From positions 9,362,001 to 9,426,000 of the forward strand of contig OZ020259.1 in NCBI GenBank assembly GCA_963971285.1: 64,000 bases of DNA, written 5' to 3'. The notes below the pieces were generated by a model, which saw only the letters and a program-made list of their open reading frames with translations, had not been told where the DNA came from and searched no databases. A program made the translations under genes and the position numbers. Shown here one piece after another: positions 10,916-22,463 of this stretch; position 1 is the first letter of the stretch; each line of letters opens with the position of its first letter. The DNA is from Astropecten irregularis (taxonomy: Eukaryota; Echinodermata; Asteroidea; Paxillosida; Astropectinidae).

Positions 10916-11670
10916 GAGTCTTTTCTTATGTGTTTCTTTAGATTTTCGGCCAATATTGGCCGAAGATTTTTTTTATGTGCATATATAAAACGGTATCCAA
11001 TCAAACTCCGTGATCTTTGACCGGATATGCATATTCATGAGTTTTTCACTGTGTGTAGGCCTATGTGTAACACGATGGCACCGCATGTCAGTTCATGTAC
11101 ATGTATATATTGTAGCGTATACAAAACAATGGCGGTGTCGCGGACTCGACTCGTTCGTTTATCCGAGAAGTATTAAAATGTAAGTCTAAACTCTGGCGTT
11201 GATAAGTTACAAATTGAGGATTTTCCACCTGAGTAGTGGACTGCCCTTCAGTACTTTCTTGAAGGACACGACGATTTGGTAAATTTGCCGACCAGATTCC
11301 GGAAATCTCAGCGCCGTAAGATTGTGCAGTACTTATAAATATTCATGTCTACTGCATTCAACCTACCCCAGACGGTTACTACTATATGCAAATTCCCCTG
11401 CGCCAATTTGCTGCTTCGCTGAAAAGACTTGATCAACCGTGGTGCACCCTGACCTCCCACAATGCATACTGACATAGCCGCCATGATCGTCCTTCTTTTC
11501 TCAGCGCCGCTATGAAACGGACGTGCTCTTCGTGGGCTCTTTCGATTTTCGAGTTTCCATTTCCCGCTGCTCTTCAAAACTGTATAGACTTGATATTTTT
11601 CCTTTTTACTTATCTGATTAACCGTTACCAATAAACAGTGTTCTCTTGTGCGTTTGTTTTTGGTATTTTT

Positions 11671-11699
11671 CTCTCTCTTTTTCTTTGTGCATCCTACAG
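11671..11699 (+). promoter_or_regulatory. 3' splice-site-like signal in family A
   Basis: A long pyrimidine tract (ttctctctctttttctttg) ends in catcctacag|g, a strong consensus acceptor in the sense direction of the host gene. It recurs in A3 (near 35655), A4 (near 47269) and A5 (near 56953). Use as an acceptor is inference. Confidence 0.4.
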
Positions 11700-14600
11700 G
11701 TATCGCGGTCCTACGTCATCGCGGTCTATACACCTCTACGTGATGCCGGGGTAACGCACAGCCGGCTCTGTGCTTATGACCCGATGAAAGGCCTATATGC
11801 GGGGGGAATGGATGAGAGTTTACCCTCATTCCCTCCGCGGTACAGCAAGTCGGAATGGCCGAGTTTGGGTTCGTCCCCTCATTCCGGGCTACTGCTGCTA
11901 CCACAGTCCGAAGGAATTCCGGGCGGTTAGATGCTAGGCATGCCTTGAAGGCTACGTGTCTAATCGTCCCAAAGAGGCCTACGGCCGGGGGTAGCTCGAT
12001 ACCACGGTCGCTACCAGAGCGGAGGGAGAACGCTCGCTACCGGAGGCGACGAAGGATGCCGCCACAACGGAATGACTGGCCCGGGCGTAACATGCTCCTT
12101 TTGTTTAGGAAACATTGTTACGACCCGCTGAACAGAGGCTCGCCCCGGTTATGATTTCCGGTCTCCCGAGCCGATATACTAGCTGTCTACGGGTAAGAGA
12201 GGTGATGACGTGCTTTCGCTCCCCATGTCTGCCGGGCTCGATTGCGGACGTCAGAGAGATGCCCTGTCTGCTTGCAGCCTCCAGTGGTCCTAGCTATTAT
12301 TCTGCACACTCCACGCCTTTGTCCGATGTACTAAGCCTCAGACATCAGTGTATATGAGCAGTGCTACAATCGTACCACCGCTACGCCCGAGCGAACACCA
12401 TTGCGGACCTCAGAGAGATGTGTAGAGGCCCGAGCAGCCAATGAGCACCGTGACCCCACGTCCATTGTCTGGCTCTACCCAGACGGAAAGCCATGGAGAG
12501 TTCCATACACGGCTGAACTGCCAGACAGCTACTCCAGCCCGCACCATGCCACCGACTTCAACCCGCTACCATTAGCGGCCTCCAGTCGCCTATACAGGGC
12601 ACGGTATGAAGGCTCACCTTGCCGAAGATCATGTGCTATTGCTGTGGGGGTGAGAGAAGCGATATGCCTACCACCCCTCAGTCTGACGAGCACGATTGCG
12701 GACGTCAAAGGGACGCTCTTTTACTGCGTGGCCCAGCCGCATAGAGCTGAAAGCTTCAGGGGGTCACACACAACAAAGAACCCTCAACAGGCCTCGTCAG
12801 CCCGGCTTACTATCACAGCCCGTTAGTACGGGGAATGCGTATCCACCCCCTACTATTATTGTCAGCCACCTCCGATGCGAAGGGATTGAAGGACACGGGG
12901 CGTCACGCACGGCTTTGTTAGCCGCGCTACCGGGCCCCCCTTCATATGATACATGGATTGTCACACGCACATCACATTGCTATTGTTGGGCTCTCCCCAA
13001 GCGGAAAGATGTGGAGAGATCTACGTATACAGCTGCATGGCCCATCGTCCATACAAGCCAGGTCAACACCGTCGGCTTTGTCCCGTGATGCATCGGCGGT
13101 CACAATCAGTTGGACCCACTTCAGTATTACACTGACGTCCAGTGACGATTGCCTTCTGGACGCGCCCACTTATCTGGCTCTCTCCGCCCAGTCCAAGCTC
13201 CATGGCGCAGTGTCACTTTTATTATAATAATAATAGACTATTTTAATGCGCCGGTATCCGCCAAGCATGACGCTCATGGGGCATATCTATTATTATCCTT
13301 GGTCATCGGGCTACAATTTACATGTACATGTAATTTTTAGCTCGAGATGGACTTTATACGAGCCTTTTCCGACCATCGCTCAACGAAAGCGGAGAGCCTC
13401 AATGCCTGCACCAACTCAGCCGCGATAGCCCTTTACGCAGCCGAGTCCAGCCGACTGTCACCCTCAGAGTCAGACTGTCTCAAGTCGAGTCGTTCCACTT
13501 CCATGGCCAACTTGTCCTGTCCTATCCATACTGGAATCTGCTATACGCTGTACACGCACTTCGTACTGTACATGGATCCCTTCTTACTGTCCGGCTCTAC
13601 TGGAGCGGAAACGATGCAGCCGGCTCGGCCCCAACTGCAGTCGACGCACCTTGGGCCGAGTTGGCCCGCGGACGACTAAAGGCTAAACTCTATGCTTCCA
13701 CGGATGCATTGATGGATAATACTTTCTTCCTCGCGGAGCGGAAAGCTGCTAGGATTCCCATTTGCAGTTTTTACCGCCCAATGGCCACGCCGGTCCGCAC
13801 TATGTTTCCGGGCTCGGCCCTCTCCGGCCGCTTGCAGTCGACCTGCTTCATGGCGAGTTGTTCCCAGTCGAGTTGTCCAGTGCCCATGGGCCGATAACCC
13901 GTCCTACCTTAGCTCGACGCTACGGAGCGGTAACATGTAACCGAGACACGTACACTGAATCATCTTTCACTATCGCTATCGGAACGGGAAACTGCGAGGG
14001 TCCACACGCACTGCACGTAACTGTTCAACGACCACGCATCACTGCACTTCCGGGCGCATTGTACAACCGTCAACATTTACGGCTTGCACACTACTACAAT
14101 GACTACAGCCAAGACCGCTCCATGGCTCCACATCGGTGACCTCGGCGACCCTGGCAGTCATAAGTGTACTACATGTATCCTGTTTGGACACTGGATAATG
14201 AATAGAGTGATAAAGGTGATTAAAATGCGAGCATGCATTGACTCGTAATTTGGCTAGCCCACTCGCCACGCATGTTGTTCTGAGGTCAAAGGTCATACAT
14301 GTGATAATACATGTACATGTTTTATACATGTGATAATACTTGTACATGTACTGCTCACCACATAGAGGCCAAAAATATATTGGGTACTGGGAGGTGACTA
14401 GTCAACCTGATCTTGTTCTACCTCCATGACCTGACGGTGTTACATAGTCTGAGATGAACCATCACTACTTATCACGCTTGCAACCTCTTCGGATCAGCTG
14501 ACTTCCTCACCTTCTCTCATTCTTATGCTTTGAAAAGTGATAAACACTGTACAAAGTATGGTATCGATTGGAATTTTCCTCCTTCCTTTCTGTCAGATTC

Positions 14601-17246
14601 TAGTTACATGGCGGCACTTATACAGTGCCGAGTCACTACATGCCAAGGCAGGCAAGAACCCGGCATGCGTCAACCCAGCCTACCTCCACCGTCAACTCCA
14701 CAAGCCCACCGCTCGTTGCGAAATAACTCCCGTTGACGATTGGCAACAACATTGCAGAACTCCGAAGCAGCCCTCTCGGACCTGCGGGACTGATTTTCGA
14801 CGTCCTTGAGGCCTTAAAACCCCCATCGGCGGAAAATACAAGGCAATTTTCTTCTCCATCGGCTCTACCCAGGACATTGAAGAATTACCATGAATAGCTG
14901 TGGCCACATTCCCTTCCACGAAGGTCAACATTTCCAGCTAATCGTAACCACCAGGGTGGCCGGCTCATGCCAGCCCTCAACACGCTGGCCCTATACCTAA
15001 TGGGTATGGACCCCATCGACACGTACCCCGCATCAAACAACCTCTGCGAGCAGGACCGAAGTCGACTCGGGCCAGCCCAACGGTCCCCAGTTCCTTTCTG
15101 CAGATCGCAAACCTGGGGAACACACAGGGAATTCCGACGCCTTACGTCTGGCTGTCATTCCACATCATCGGATGAGTAGGTCATTTCTGCCAATGACCTT
15201 ACACCTGCTGCCACACACAACAAGACACAGTCCAGTTTTCGACTCCCGGTTCCTACAAACCCCTGGAAGATGTCAAAAACACCCCGCTCAGGATACCCTT
15301 AGCATCCTGAGCCTCGTGGCCCACAGGTCTTTATAGAGAATGGCAGTGACCTGACCAGGTCACATTCTCCTGGTATACGTAAACTCGCCCACAACGCCTG
15401 GCTTCTCGGCCCAGATCTCGGCGAAGGACCGAACTACGTGTTCAAATGGTCCACTCGGAGCAACCATTGGACATCACCAACATGACAAACGCTGGACGTC
15501 AGTCACATACCCAGCATAGGCGTGAAGTTCCGACTCCAAGAACTCCAACCCCACTACAAGGATCAACTTTGAAAAGTTCCTGGTGAGGTTTGAACCCGTG
15601 TCGTCCGGACTGGCGCAATGAGTAGGCCGCCACTCCGTACCAGCATCGGAACCACAACCACTGTGAGATTCTTAGTAGCCCTGCAACACATATGCCAGCA
15701 CTCTCACTTATACCGAGAGCAAGCAATAACATCTACACACCTACTCCTGACCTGTCACCCAGAGCGGATGGGTTGTGCCCCTCTGATCTGCGTCCCCGCC
15801 CTGGATCATCCAGGGGACGCCGGCAAGGACAACACCTCACTCCACCTTCCACTTCTCGACCACCAATAACGACCCCACAGGTGGCCGCTGCGACCGAGAC
15901 ACTCGTCTGCCCTCCTACATAGCATGTACCATGTACAAGCCATCTTAGGCGCCCCATGTCGCCTCTAAGGACAGTACTGGCAGCGACTTACACCAAGCAC
16001 TGGACACACGGCTCCAATAGTCGTGCGTACGGGCAGGAAACTTCTCACCACCGTCGAGAGGCAAACTAAGGGGCTTGGCCCGGACCAGTTGCGCAACGAC
16101 CAGTCAATACTACCTGGGCCCGACACCCTCCACTACACTTGGCTTGGGGCCTACAGCCCCAAAAACCAACACCCAACACGCTGGACATCATACACGGACC
16201 CTCACAGCGGGGCCTCACAACGACGCCTCTGTCATGGCTACCCGGTGACTGTTTATACCTTCCCCGATGTGGTGCTACAAAGATGTTCCCTCTCCTCCTA
16301 CTAATACACCACTAACGGCTATGGCAGACCTCTGCCTACGCACCAGCTCCACACCAGTCTCCAAGTTTCTTCTACCGCAGCTACAGGTCTGCTTGGACTA
16401 CATGCGATGTTTTCGAGGATGGCCCTCCCCTCTCAACCTATCTGGCCAATGCACACACCTCCTATGGGCCACGTTCTACCGAATGGCCCCTATTACACTA
16501 CCGTGCATCTACTAACCTTCCTCCTGTCAGTGGTTACGCCTACGAGGACCAGTGAGATCAGGGCCCTATCGATAGCTGAATGCCACATACGCCAGGTGCC
16601 ACACAGCACTCGACTCCTTCCAACCATAGGCTTCCTCACCAAAAACTGATGCCCTGTCTTCGAGCCACCAGACACCTCTGTTTCGTCTCGGACATCGCTC
16701 TCTGGTGACCCGTCAGGCAAGCTACGGTGCCACGTCAGGGTCTGATGTGGTACCTAGCCCAATCTAAGGACTTGAGAAGGAACCCCTCTCAGCCCTTCGC
16801 CACTACCACGAAGCCCAGCGTCGAAAGTCACGTTTATTCGCTGGATCGCCTCGACCGTCAAGTTTGCATGCCCAGTCTGCCCATCTAAACCGGGCCAGCA
16901 AACCCACTGATACATCAAGACCCAAGATGTGAGAACAGTACTCACATCCTGGTTCTATTTCTGAGTTCTGTCATCAGACTTGGACGAGGCAGCATGATGG
17001 AAATGCCCCTCCATTTTCTCCTCTTGATACCTGAGGGACGTCCTGCGGAGCGACTTAACTCATGTGCGGTAGGAAAATCCTGGCTTCACCGACCTGGAAA
17101 CCAGGATTCCTTCAGGCCTGCTGACAGATGGGCAAGACCTCCACGGAAGCTCTGCCCATGGCGAACTCACGATGGGCATTGTGCCCATTATGCTAACCTG
17201 ATTCATATCCACCAAACTTTCCTGGCTCTCCATGTAGCCAGCCCAC

Positions 17247-17363
17247 CACCGTAACTCGGTGCCACTCTGCATATAGTAGTAACCGTCTGGGGTAGGTTGA
17301 ATGCAGTAGACTCCCCCTACCTGTTGTGGGTTGAGTCTACTAGTTCATACCTACCCCAGACGG
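17247..17363 (+). other. Hairpin plus internal complementary region, A1
   Basis: CACCG (17247-17251) and CGGTG (17257-17261) form a small stem, followed by the internal complementary region: complement of the left tip (tgcatatagtagtaaccg...gcagtagac), then complement of the right tip (tccccc...acctgttgtggg...). The equivalent hairpins occur in A2, A3, family B (51280-51297) and family C (62201-62216). Confidence 0.75.
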
Positions 17364-17664
17364 CTGCGTCCCGCCTGTCCTCCCCACTTCTGGCCTCGAG
17401 CCTCCTGGCTTCGAAAAGAAGGACTATCATGGCGGCTATGTCGGTATGCATTGTGGGAGGTCAGGGTGCACCACGGTTGATCAAGTCTTTTCAGCGAAGC
17501 AGCAAATTGGCGCAGGGGAATTTGCATATAGTAGTAACCGTCTGGGGTAGGTATGAACTAGTAGACTCAACCCACAACAGGTGGGGGGGATTTTCTCGAC
17601 AGCCGTTAACCAATGAGAGAAGACTTGTTTAGCAAAGCGGGTATAATTATCATAATAATCAAAT

Positions 17665-17868
17665 CGTGCTTGCGTCAAGGCTATGATCCTGGCTGAACCG
17701 GGGCCGGCGGTTACTGTACGTATGCATGTGTGCGTGGCCGGTCGTGTGGGTGCATGCATGGTACATCTGTAGTACAGCTCAGCTAGCTCGGTACGTACCG
17801 TACCGCGGGGCCTAGTGCCCCGTTCTGATCGCTCGCCGGGAACAGCATCATAGCCTTGGTCAAGGCTA
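17665..17868. repeat. Right terminal inverted repeat, MULE-like
   Basis: Reverse complement of the 10691-10915 repeat, ending TAGCCTTGGTCAAGGCTA just before the 9-bp duplication CTAGTTCAT. The middle CGTACG-rich part has diverged. Confidence 0.75.
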
Positions 17869-17917
17869 CTAGTTCATTGGCAAGTCTATCTACATGTACG
17901 TCATCTTTGGAGGCCAT
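17869..17917 (-). pseudogene. N-terminal codons of split gag
   Basis: The minus strand has an ATG at 17917-17915 followed by an acidic, open N-terminal stretch that runs into the 9-bp duplication and resumes in frame at 10690. This identifies it as the start of the gag remnant at 9487-10690, separated by the 7.2-kb insertion. No LTR is preserved upstream; Helitron-like H1 begins 42 bp further on. Confidence 0.7.
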
Positions 17918-17958
17918 AGTTATGGTGTAAAGTGTCGAGAACAATATAAATAAATAAG

Positions 17959-19691
17959 CTAGAGTTTATGGCTGTTGGAAACAGCACATAAGGCTTTTCC
18001 GCATATGATATAATTAAATGCTTTATTAATAAGATGCTACTTCAGGTTTTTTATTCTCGTTCTTACCTCTTTTAAATGAGGAGCTTCTTCTGGGGTTTGT
18101 TCAAACTTAATTGCCCCTTTAAGGCCCTTTCACGTGACGCAAAATTTTTGCATTTTTGAATTAATTCAACTACACATCGTATATTTCATAAATGACCATA
18201 TTTTCAAGGACAAAACTCTGTTCACAAACAAAAACAAATATACGAAGTCTGTGGATCATTGCAATTTTTTCATACAACTAAGTTCCCACAGCCATACATC
18301 GATCGTTACATGTTTTTAAATGAAAGATTTACGTGTATGGCAACATGTATGCATGTATGAAGTTTTGTATTTTGAATCAATAGTACATTACATGTCATTA
18401 TATGTTTTACACAGGGAAAAGACGTACATGTTGTGTATATGGGAATTAATTCAATAAGACATTGTATGTTTTATAAATGACCATCACCATATCATACAAA
18501 ACTCTGTTTACAAACAAAAACACATGTACGAATCCATGGATCATTGCAGTTTTTTCTTACACAACTCATCTATTAAGATGTATTTATAAGCTTAAGAGCA
18601 CCCATGAAATGACATACAATACTCCGCAATCTACGTCGATAGCATTTCGGTTAAGATTTTATGATTTGTAAATAATATAAAAAAAAGACTTACATGCATT
18701 GTCTATGGCAATAAACATTTAAGTTTTACATACTGTATACAATGTTTTACACATGTTTTGGGGAATTAAGTCACATCGTACCATTTTACTATGACCATTA
18801 TTTTCAAGTCAATCGGGTAGCGTGAGAAAAAACCCCAATAAGTTACGGTTGTACGGCATGAACTTGACAGAGGCATGCCGTGGACCGTACAATATACATA
18901 CTTTGACATACATACCAAGCCTAAAATAGGCCTACGGAATAGAATATTTATAAATACAAAATTATATCAAGAACATGAAATCACTCTGATGACACTAAAG
19001 TCTTAGGGAAATGGCGTGACATAATTTAATTTGTTCATGTGTAAAACTGATCATTATTGCCACGTACAAAAAAACAAATTATGGATCATTGCACTTTTCC
19101 ATACAACTCTTCCCAAGTATTAAGTTGTACATGTATATCTAATATTAACGCGACCCATAAAATGACGTACAATACGGCAACCTACATCGATAGAATTTTG
19201 ATATTTGGTGCTGGTATTTAACGATATATAAAAAGTCTTACATGAAAATGTCTATGGGAAGATTATAAACGAAGTTTTGATCGAGTCACGCAATCCGTGG
19301 ACATTATTATGAATGCCATATATACACACAGTGCAGTGAGTTACGTACGTACAGTGCAGTGTACATGTATGGGGAGAGCTGAGTCATTCGAGCATCATAT
19401 GTTTTGTACACGACCATATTGTCACGTAATCCGTGTACAATGTTAACGGGCTGTGAGAAATATTAAACAATTCATATAAAATCAAGTTATGACTTCATGA
19501 TATCGAAAAGTTTCGGCAGACATCAACCCTATATGGACTTCCTTCAGACCAAGTTTGGTTAAAATCGGCAGTTTAAAAGTAGCCAAAGTGCCGCAGAGAA
19601 AAAGTCTATGGTAACTCAAGCGACAAGAAGAAGAGGAAGAAGAAAAAAAAACAGAACAAAAATAAAGGCTTTTCGCTTGCGCGAAAAAGCC
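17959..19691 (-). mobile_element. Helitron-like element H1, non-autonomous
   Basis: Read on the minus strand, the element begins with the hairpin at 19668-19691 (GGCTTTTTCGC / GCGAAAAGCC arms) and ends in a short GCTGTT/AACAGC hairpin about 10 nt before CTAG (17959-17962), the usual 3' end of Helitrons. A sub-terminal GCGGAAAAGCC near the 3' end repeats one arm of the 5' hairpin. The interior is A/T-rich with about 300-bp degenerate repeats and no protein. Both flanks read AATAAATAA, so the insertion lies in an A-rich run. Confidence 0.6.
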
Positions 19692-19739
19692 AATAAATAA
19701 AAGCCATTCTTATATAGCGCATATCACCGTTAAGTCCCT

Positions 19740-20160
19740 ATGCACTGTCAATGAAACAAGAATAATACAAGGTGAACAGGTGAGTTTTGACCAGGTTTTT
19801 TAATTGATCTGATGTCTCTGCCTGTTTGACAACATCTGGTATTAAAGTTATTCCACAACTGAGCTGCTGCATACTGGAAAGAGCGGGAACCATATGACTT
19901 ACATGTAGTTTTAATAACTGGAGGTATCAAAAGAGATTTATGGGCGGAACGCAGATTTCTTGATGGCTTGTACTCCTGAATTAAACATTGAAGATAAATA
20001 GGGGCTATACCATGGATACTCTGATATGTTAGAACCAAAATTTTTAAATCTATCCTTGCCCGAATAGGCAGCCAGTGCAAATCATAAAGAATTGGTGTTA
20101 TAGAGTCACGTGTACGAGTCCGGGTAATAATTCTAGCAGCAGAGTTCTGTACAAGCCCGC
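19740..20160 (-). pseudogene. LINE ORF2 C-terminus
   Basis: The minus strand encodes a typical C-terminal tail of CR1/Jockey-like LINE reverse transcriptases: LVQNSAARIITRTR, ITPILYDLHWLPIRARIDLKI, LVLTYQSIHGIAPIYL, RNLRSAHKSLL and AAAQLWNNF. It ends near the A/T-rich 3' tail at 19692-19740 (tatatagcgcatatcaccgttaagtcc), and a related tail occurs at the right edge of the window. It is 5'-truncated at about 20160 and frameshifted near its end. Confidence 0.8.
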
Positions 20161-20290
20161 GGGAACGGGGGCTGCTGAGGGGGATGCAGCACCCCCAACT
20201 TTTATGATGGGGGTGCTGGAATATGCTACAGCACCCCCTATTTTTAACAGACATAATTCACACCTTGTGATGGATGAGAATCATCCTTAA
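20160..20290. repeat. GC-rich palindromic repeat
   Basis: CAGCACCCCC (around 20188) and GGGGGTGCTG (around 20210) form a stem, and a further acagcacccccta follows at 20230. The block sits at the truncation point of the LINE fragment. Class unknown. Confidence 0.45.
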
Positions 20291-22045
20291 TATATGTATA
20301 GATTTCAGCTCAGATATGATCTGCACTGCAAGAGTCCTACTTTTGCTGCATACGGTCTGCGCATGTGGTCACAAATCTGGTTACGTTTACGTGAAACTTT
20401 GACGAAATTCTTCCGAAAATTCGGCATTTTGAATTAGCTTGCTTTATTCAAACTACATTTTCGATGATTTATCGTACATTCACATGAAATAAGAAGTCAT
20501 TTTTGGAAATTATGTGGAAAAAAAAGCGCGGAGCGAATTTTGTGATTGGCTAGACGATCTGCGCGCGCTTTACAAATTGTCATCTTTCAATAAAACAAAT
20601 CAAAATGGCGGTTCACGTTGCAGCGAAACGCTGTTACGAACTTGACGTTTTTACCCATGAGGATATTTCCCAATGGAAACGTGACTATTGTTGATTAAAA
20701 TAATGACTCCAGACACAGGTTTGATAATTTATTGAACAATCACGACATTCTTAATTGAAATATGTACGTCCGACCATAGTCCAACGATTGGACCGTCACG
20801 GCCCGGAGCTTGCATTTACTGTAATGTAAATGCACATGTCCACTCGCCCATCGTCGCGTGCACATAACGGCGCTCCAACTGTGTTTTCGCACGCTATTTT
20901 CGGTGTCTCTAGTCTTAACCCTTATCGATTTTTGCACTTCAGTTTTCCTTGGCCAATCGCAAGAGTCGGAAATATTAGATTTTTTAAGTGGTATTTTTCA
21001 TGAATCATTCGCTTAATTTTCAGTCAGATATCGTGCTAATTGGTTACCGTTGCTGCCGGTGCATCACATGCTTTAACTAGGTGCGGCGCAATGATCACAA
21101 CCCACACTCTCGAGACCGCCAGCAGGCTGTACCCATGCATACGGCGCACCCCCAACTTTTGATTTTTGCCAAGGTGAAAAAAAGTGCGCCGTATACATGG
21201 AACTTTACGGTACTCAGCAATTGCCCTTCAGCATTCAAATATTGATTAGCTGGTGAATCTCACAATTTTTAATTTATTGTTTCAAACAATAATCTTCGAG
21301 GCTGGCAAAGCTGGCCCTCTCCTCGGAAAAAACACATTCGAGTCTTCACGTCATCCCAACATGCACAATATGTTTTTCTCACTAGAAGTCAATCAAACCC
21401 CGCGAAGAAAACTGTCCCTGTGACTGCCAAAATCTTTTGTTTCCCAACCCCCCTTGCGTAAGGCAGTAAATAATAGCACAGGGTTCTGGAGGCTCACTTG
21501 CCAGAACAGTTTAAAAAGCTGTTACTCGGTGCCTAAACACATTAACGTCAGTTTCACTTTGTTTGTGGCCACATAAATATACAATCTTGTTTCAGTCAAT
21601 ACGTATTAGGAGTAATTTCTCTAAAATTTAACTTCACTATGTGACAGACATCAGTGTTCATAACTATGGAACTGGTACTACTTAGATAAGTTCCAGAACT
21701 TTGTAACTCAGAATAAATCCAAGAAACATAGAGAGAGGTGTGTAAGCAGCTGTCGATCAAGCGCTATACATATATGTATAAGGGGCAAACAGGGTAGAGA
21801 TCAAAGATCACAGGTGTAATGGTCAAGTATTACGGTACGGAATAATTATTCTACCAGATACAGTACATCAAGATGAGGGATGTTGATAAGGCAATGGTCA
21901 ATGGTTTGAAGCAACAAACCATCTACAATAAGTGTGATCAAATTGATCAACAATCAAATTGAGGAATGACAAATTAGTTATCTACTCACTGTAATATAGC
22001 GGGATGATGATTCTTGTGAGCTTGAGCTTCGTTCGCCCCCTACGT
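20291..22045. other. Intron DNA with one hairpin
   Basis: No gene or known repeat recognised. The one notable structure is an inverted repeat at 21133-21200: ccatgcatacggcgcac and its near-perfect complement (17 bp, one mismatch) around a loop of about 34 bases. Confidence 0.5.
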
Positions 22046-22049
22046 CTTG

Positions 22050-22463
22050 GGTGCCGCTCCCCGGATGCTGCTCAAAGGGTGCCGGTCCACGGGTGCTGCT
22101 CCTCGGGTTGGAGGTCCACAGGTTCCGCTCCACGAGGGCCGCTCCACGAGGGCCGCTCCACGAGGGCCGCTCCAAAGGGGACGCTCTACGGGTGCAGCTC
22201 AAAGGGGGTCGCTCCATGGGTGCCGCTCCACAGGTGCCGCTCCACGAGGGCCGCTCCAAGGGGGTCGCTCCACGGGTGCAGCTCCACGGGTGCCGCTCCA
22301 CGACGGTCGCTCCACGGGTGCCACTCCACGAGGGCCGCTCCAAGGGGGTCGCTCCACGGGTGCAGCTCCACGAGGGCCGCTCCAAGGGGGTCGCTCCACG
22401 GGTGCAGCTCCACGGGTGCCGCTCCACGACGGTCGCTCCACGGGTGCCGCTCCAAGGGGGCTG
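22050..22463. repeat. 15-bp minisatellite with 60-bp higher order
   Basis: Repeats of GCTCCACgggtgccn, spaced 15 bp apart. In the right half four-unit blocks recur every 60 bp (gacggt / gggtgcca / gagggcc / aagggggt). The period is a multiple of three, so the minus-strand DIRS pol frame stays open right through it (repeating HPWSDRRGAAPVEL-like text). It replaces the rest of the pol gene. Confidence 0.9.

Larger units (their letters stand above)
11347..17590 (+). mobile_element. DIRS-like element, family A copy A1
   Basis: A 6.24-kb element nested in the MULE-like composite. The left end starts GTCTACTGCATTCAACC. The first about 155 bp (from acctaccccagacgg to ccttctttt) return inverted at 17415-17560. 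The right end carries an extra tip, ...caacaggtggggggga. At 17268-17363 an internal complementary region carries the complement of the left tip joined directly to the complement of the right tip, as expected for DIRS retroelements, which replicate through a circle and integrate with a tyrosine recombinase. No target duplication is seen, also DIRS-like. No reverse transcriptase, RNase H or recombinase can be recognised inside, so it is presumably non-autonomous or heavily decayed. Confidence 0.75.
10691..17868. mobile_element. MULE-like composite DNA transposon
   Basis: Both ends begin TAGCCTTGACCAAGGCTA (itself an 18-bp palindrome) and continue as inverted repeats of about 220 bp (10691-10915 and about 17665-17868), including gctgttcccggcgagcgatcag and the inner tagccttgacgcaa. 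The 9-bp CTAGTTCAT is duplicated at 10682-10690 and 17869-17877. Long terminal repeats with a 9-bp duplication fit Mutator-like elements. It interrupts a gag gene, and removing it with one copy of the duplication restores the reading phase across the junction. No transposase is visible; nearly all of the interior is DIRS-like copy A1 (11347-17590). Confidence 0.8.

Noticed and set aside
17430..17640. Repeated peptide MAAMSVCIVGGQGAPRLIKS in many places
   Set aside because: It is the translation of the family A inverted repeat, which is why it appears at both ends and on both strands; there is no sign that it is a protein.
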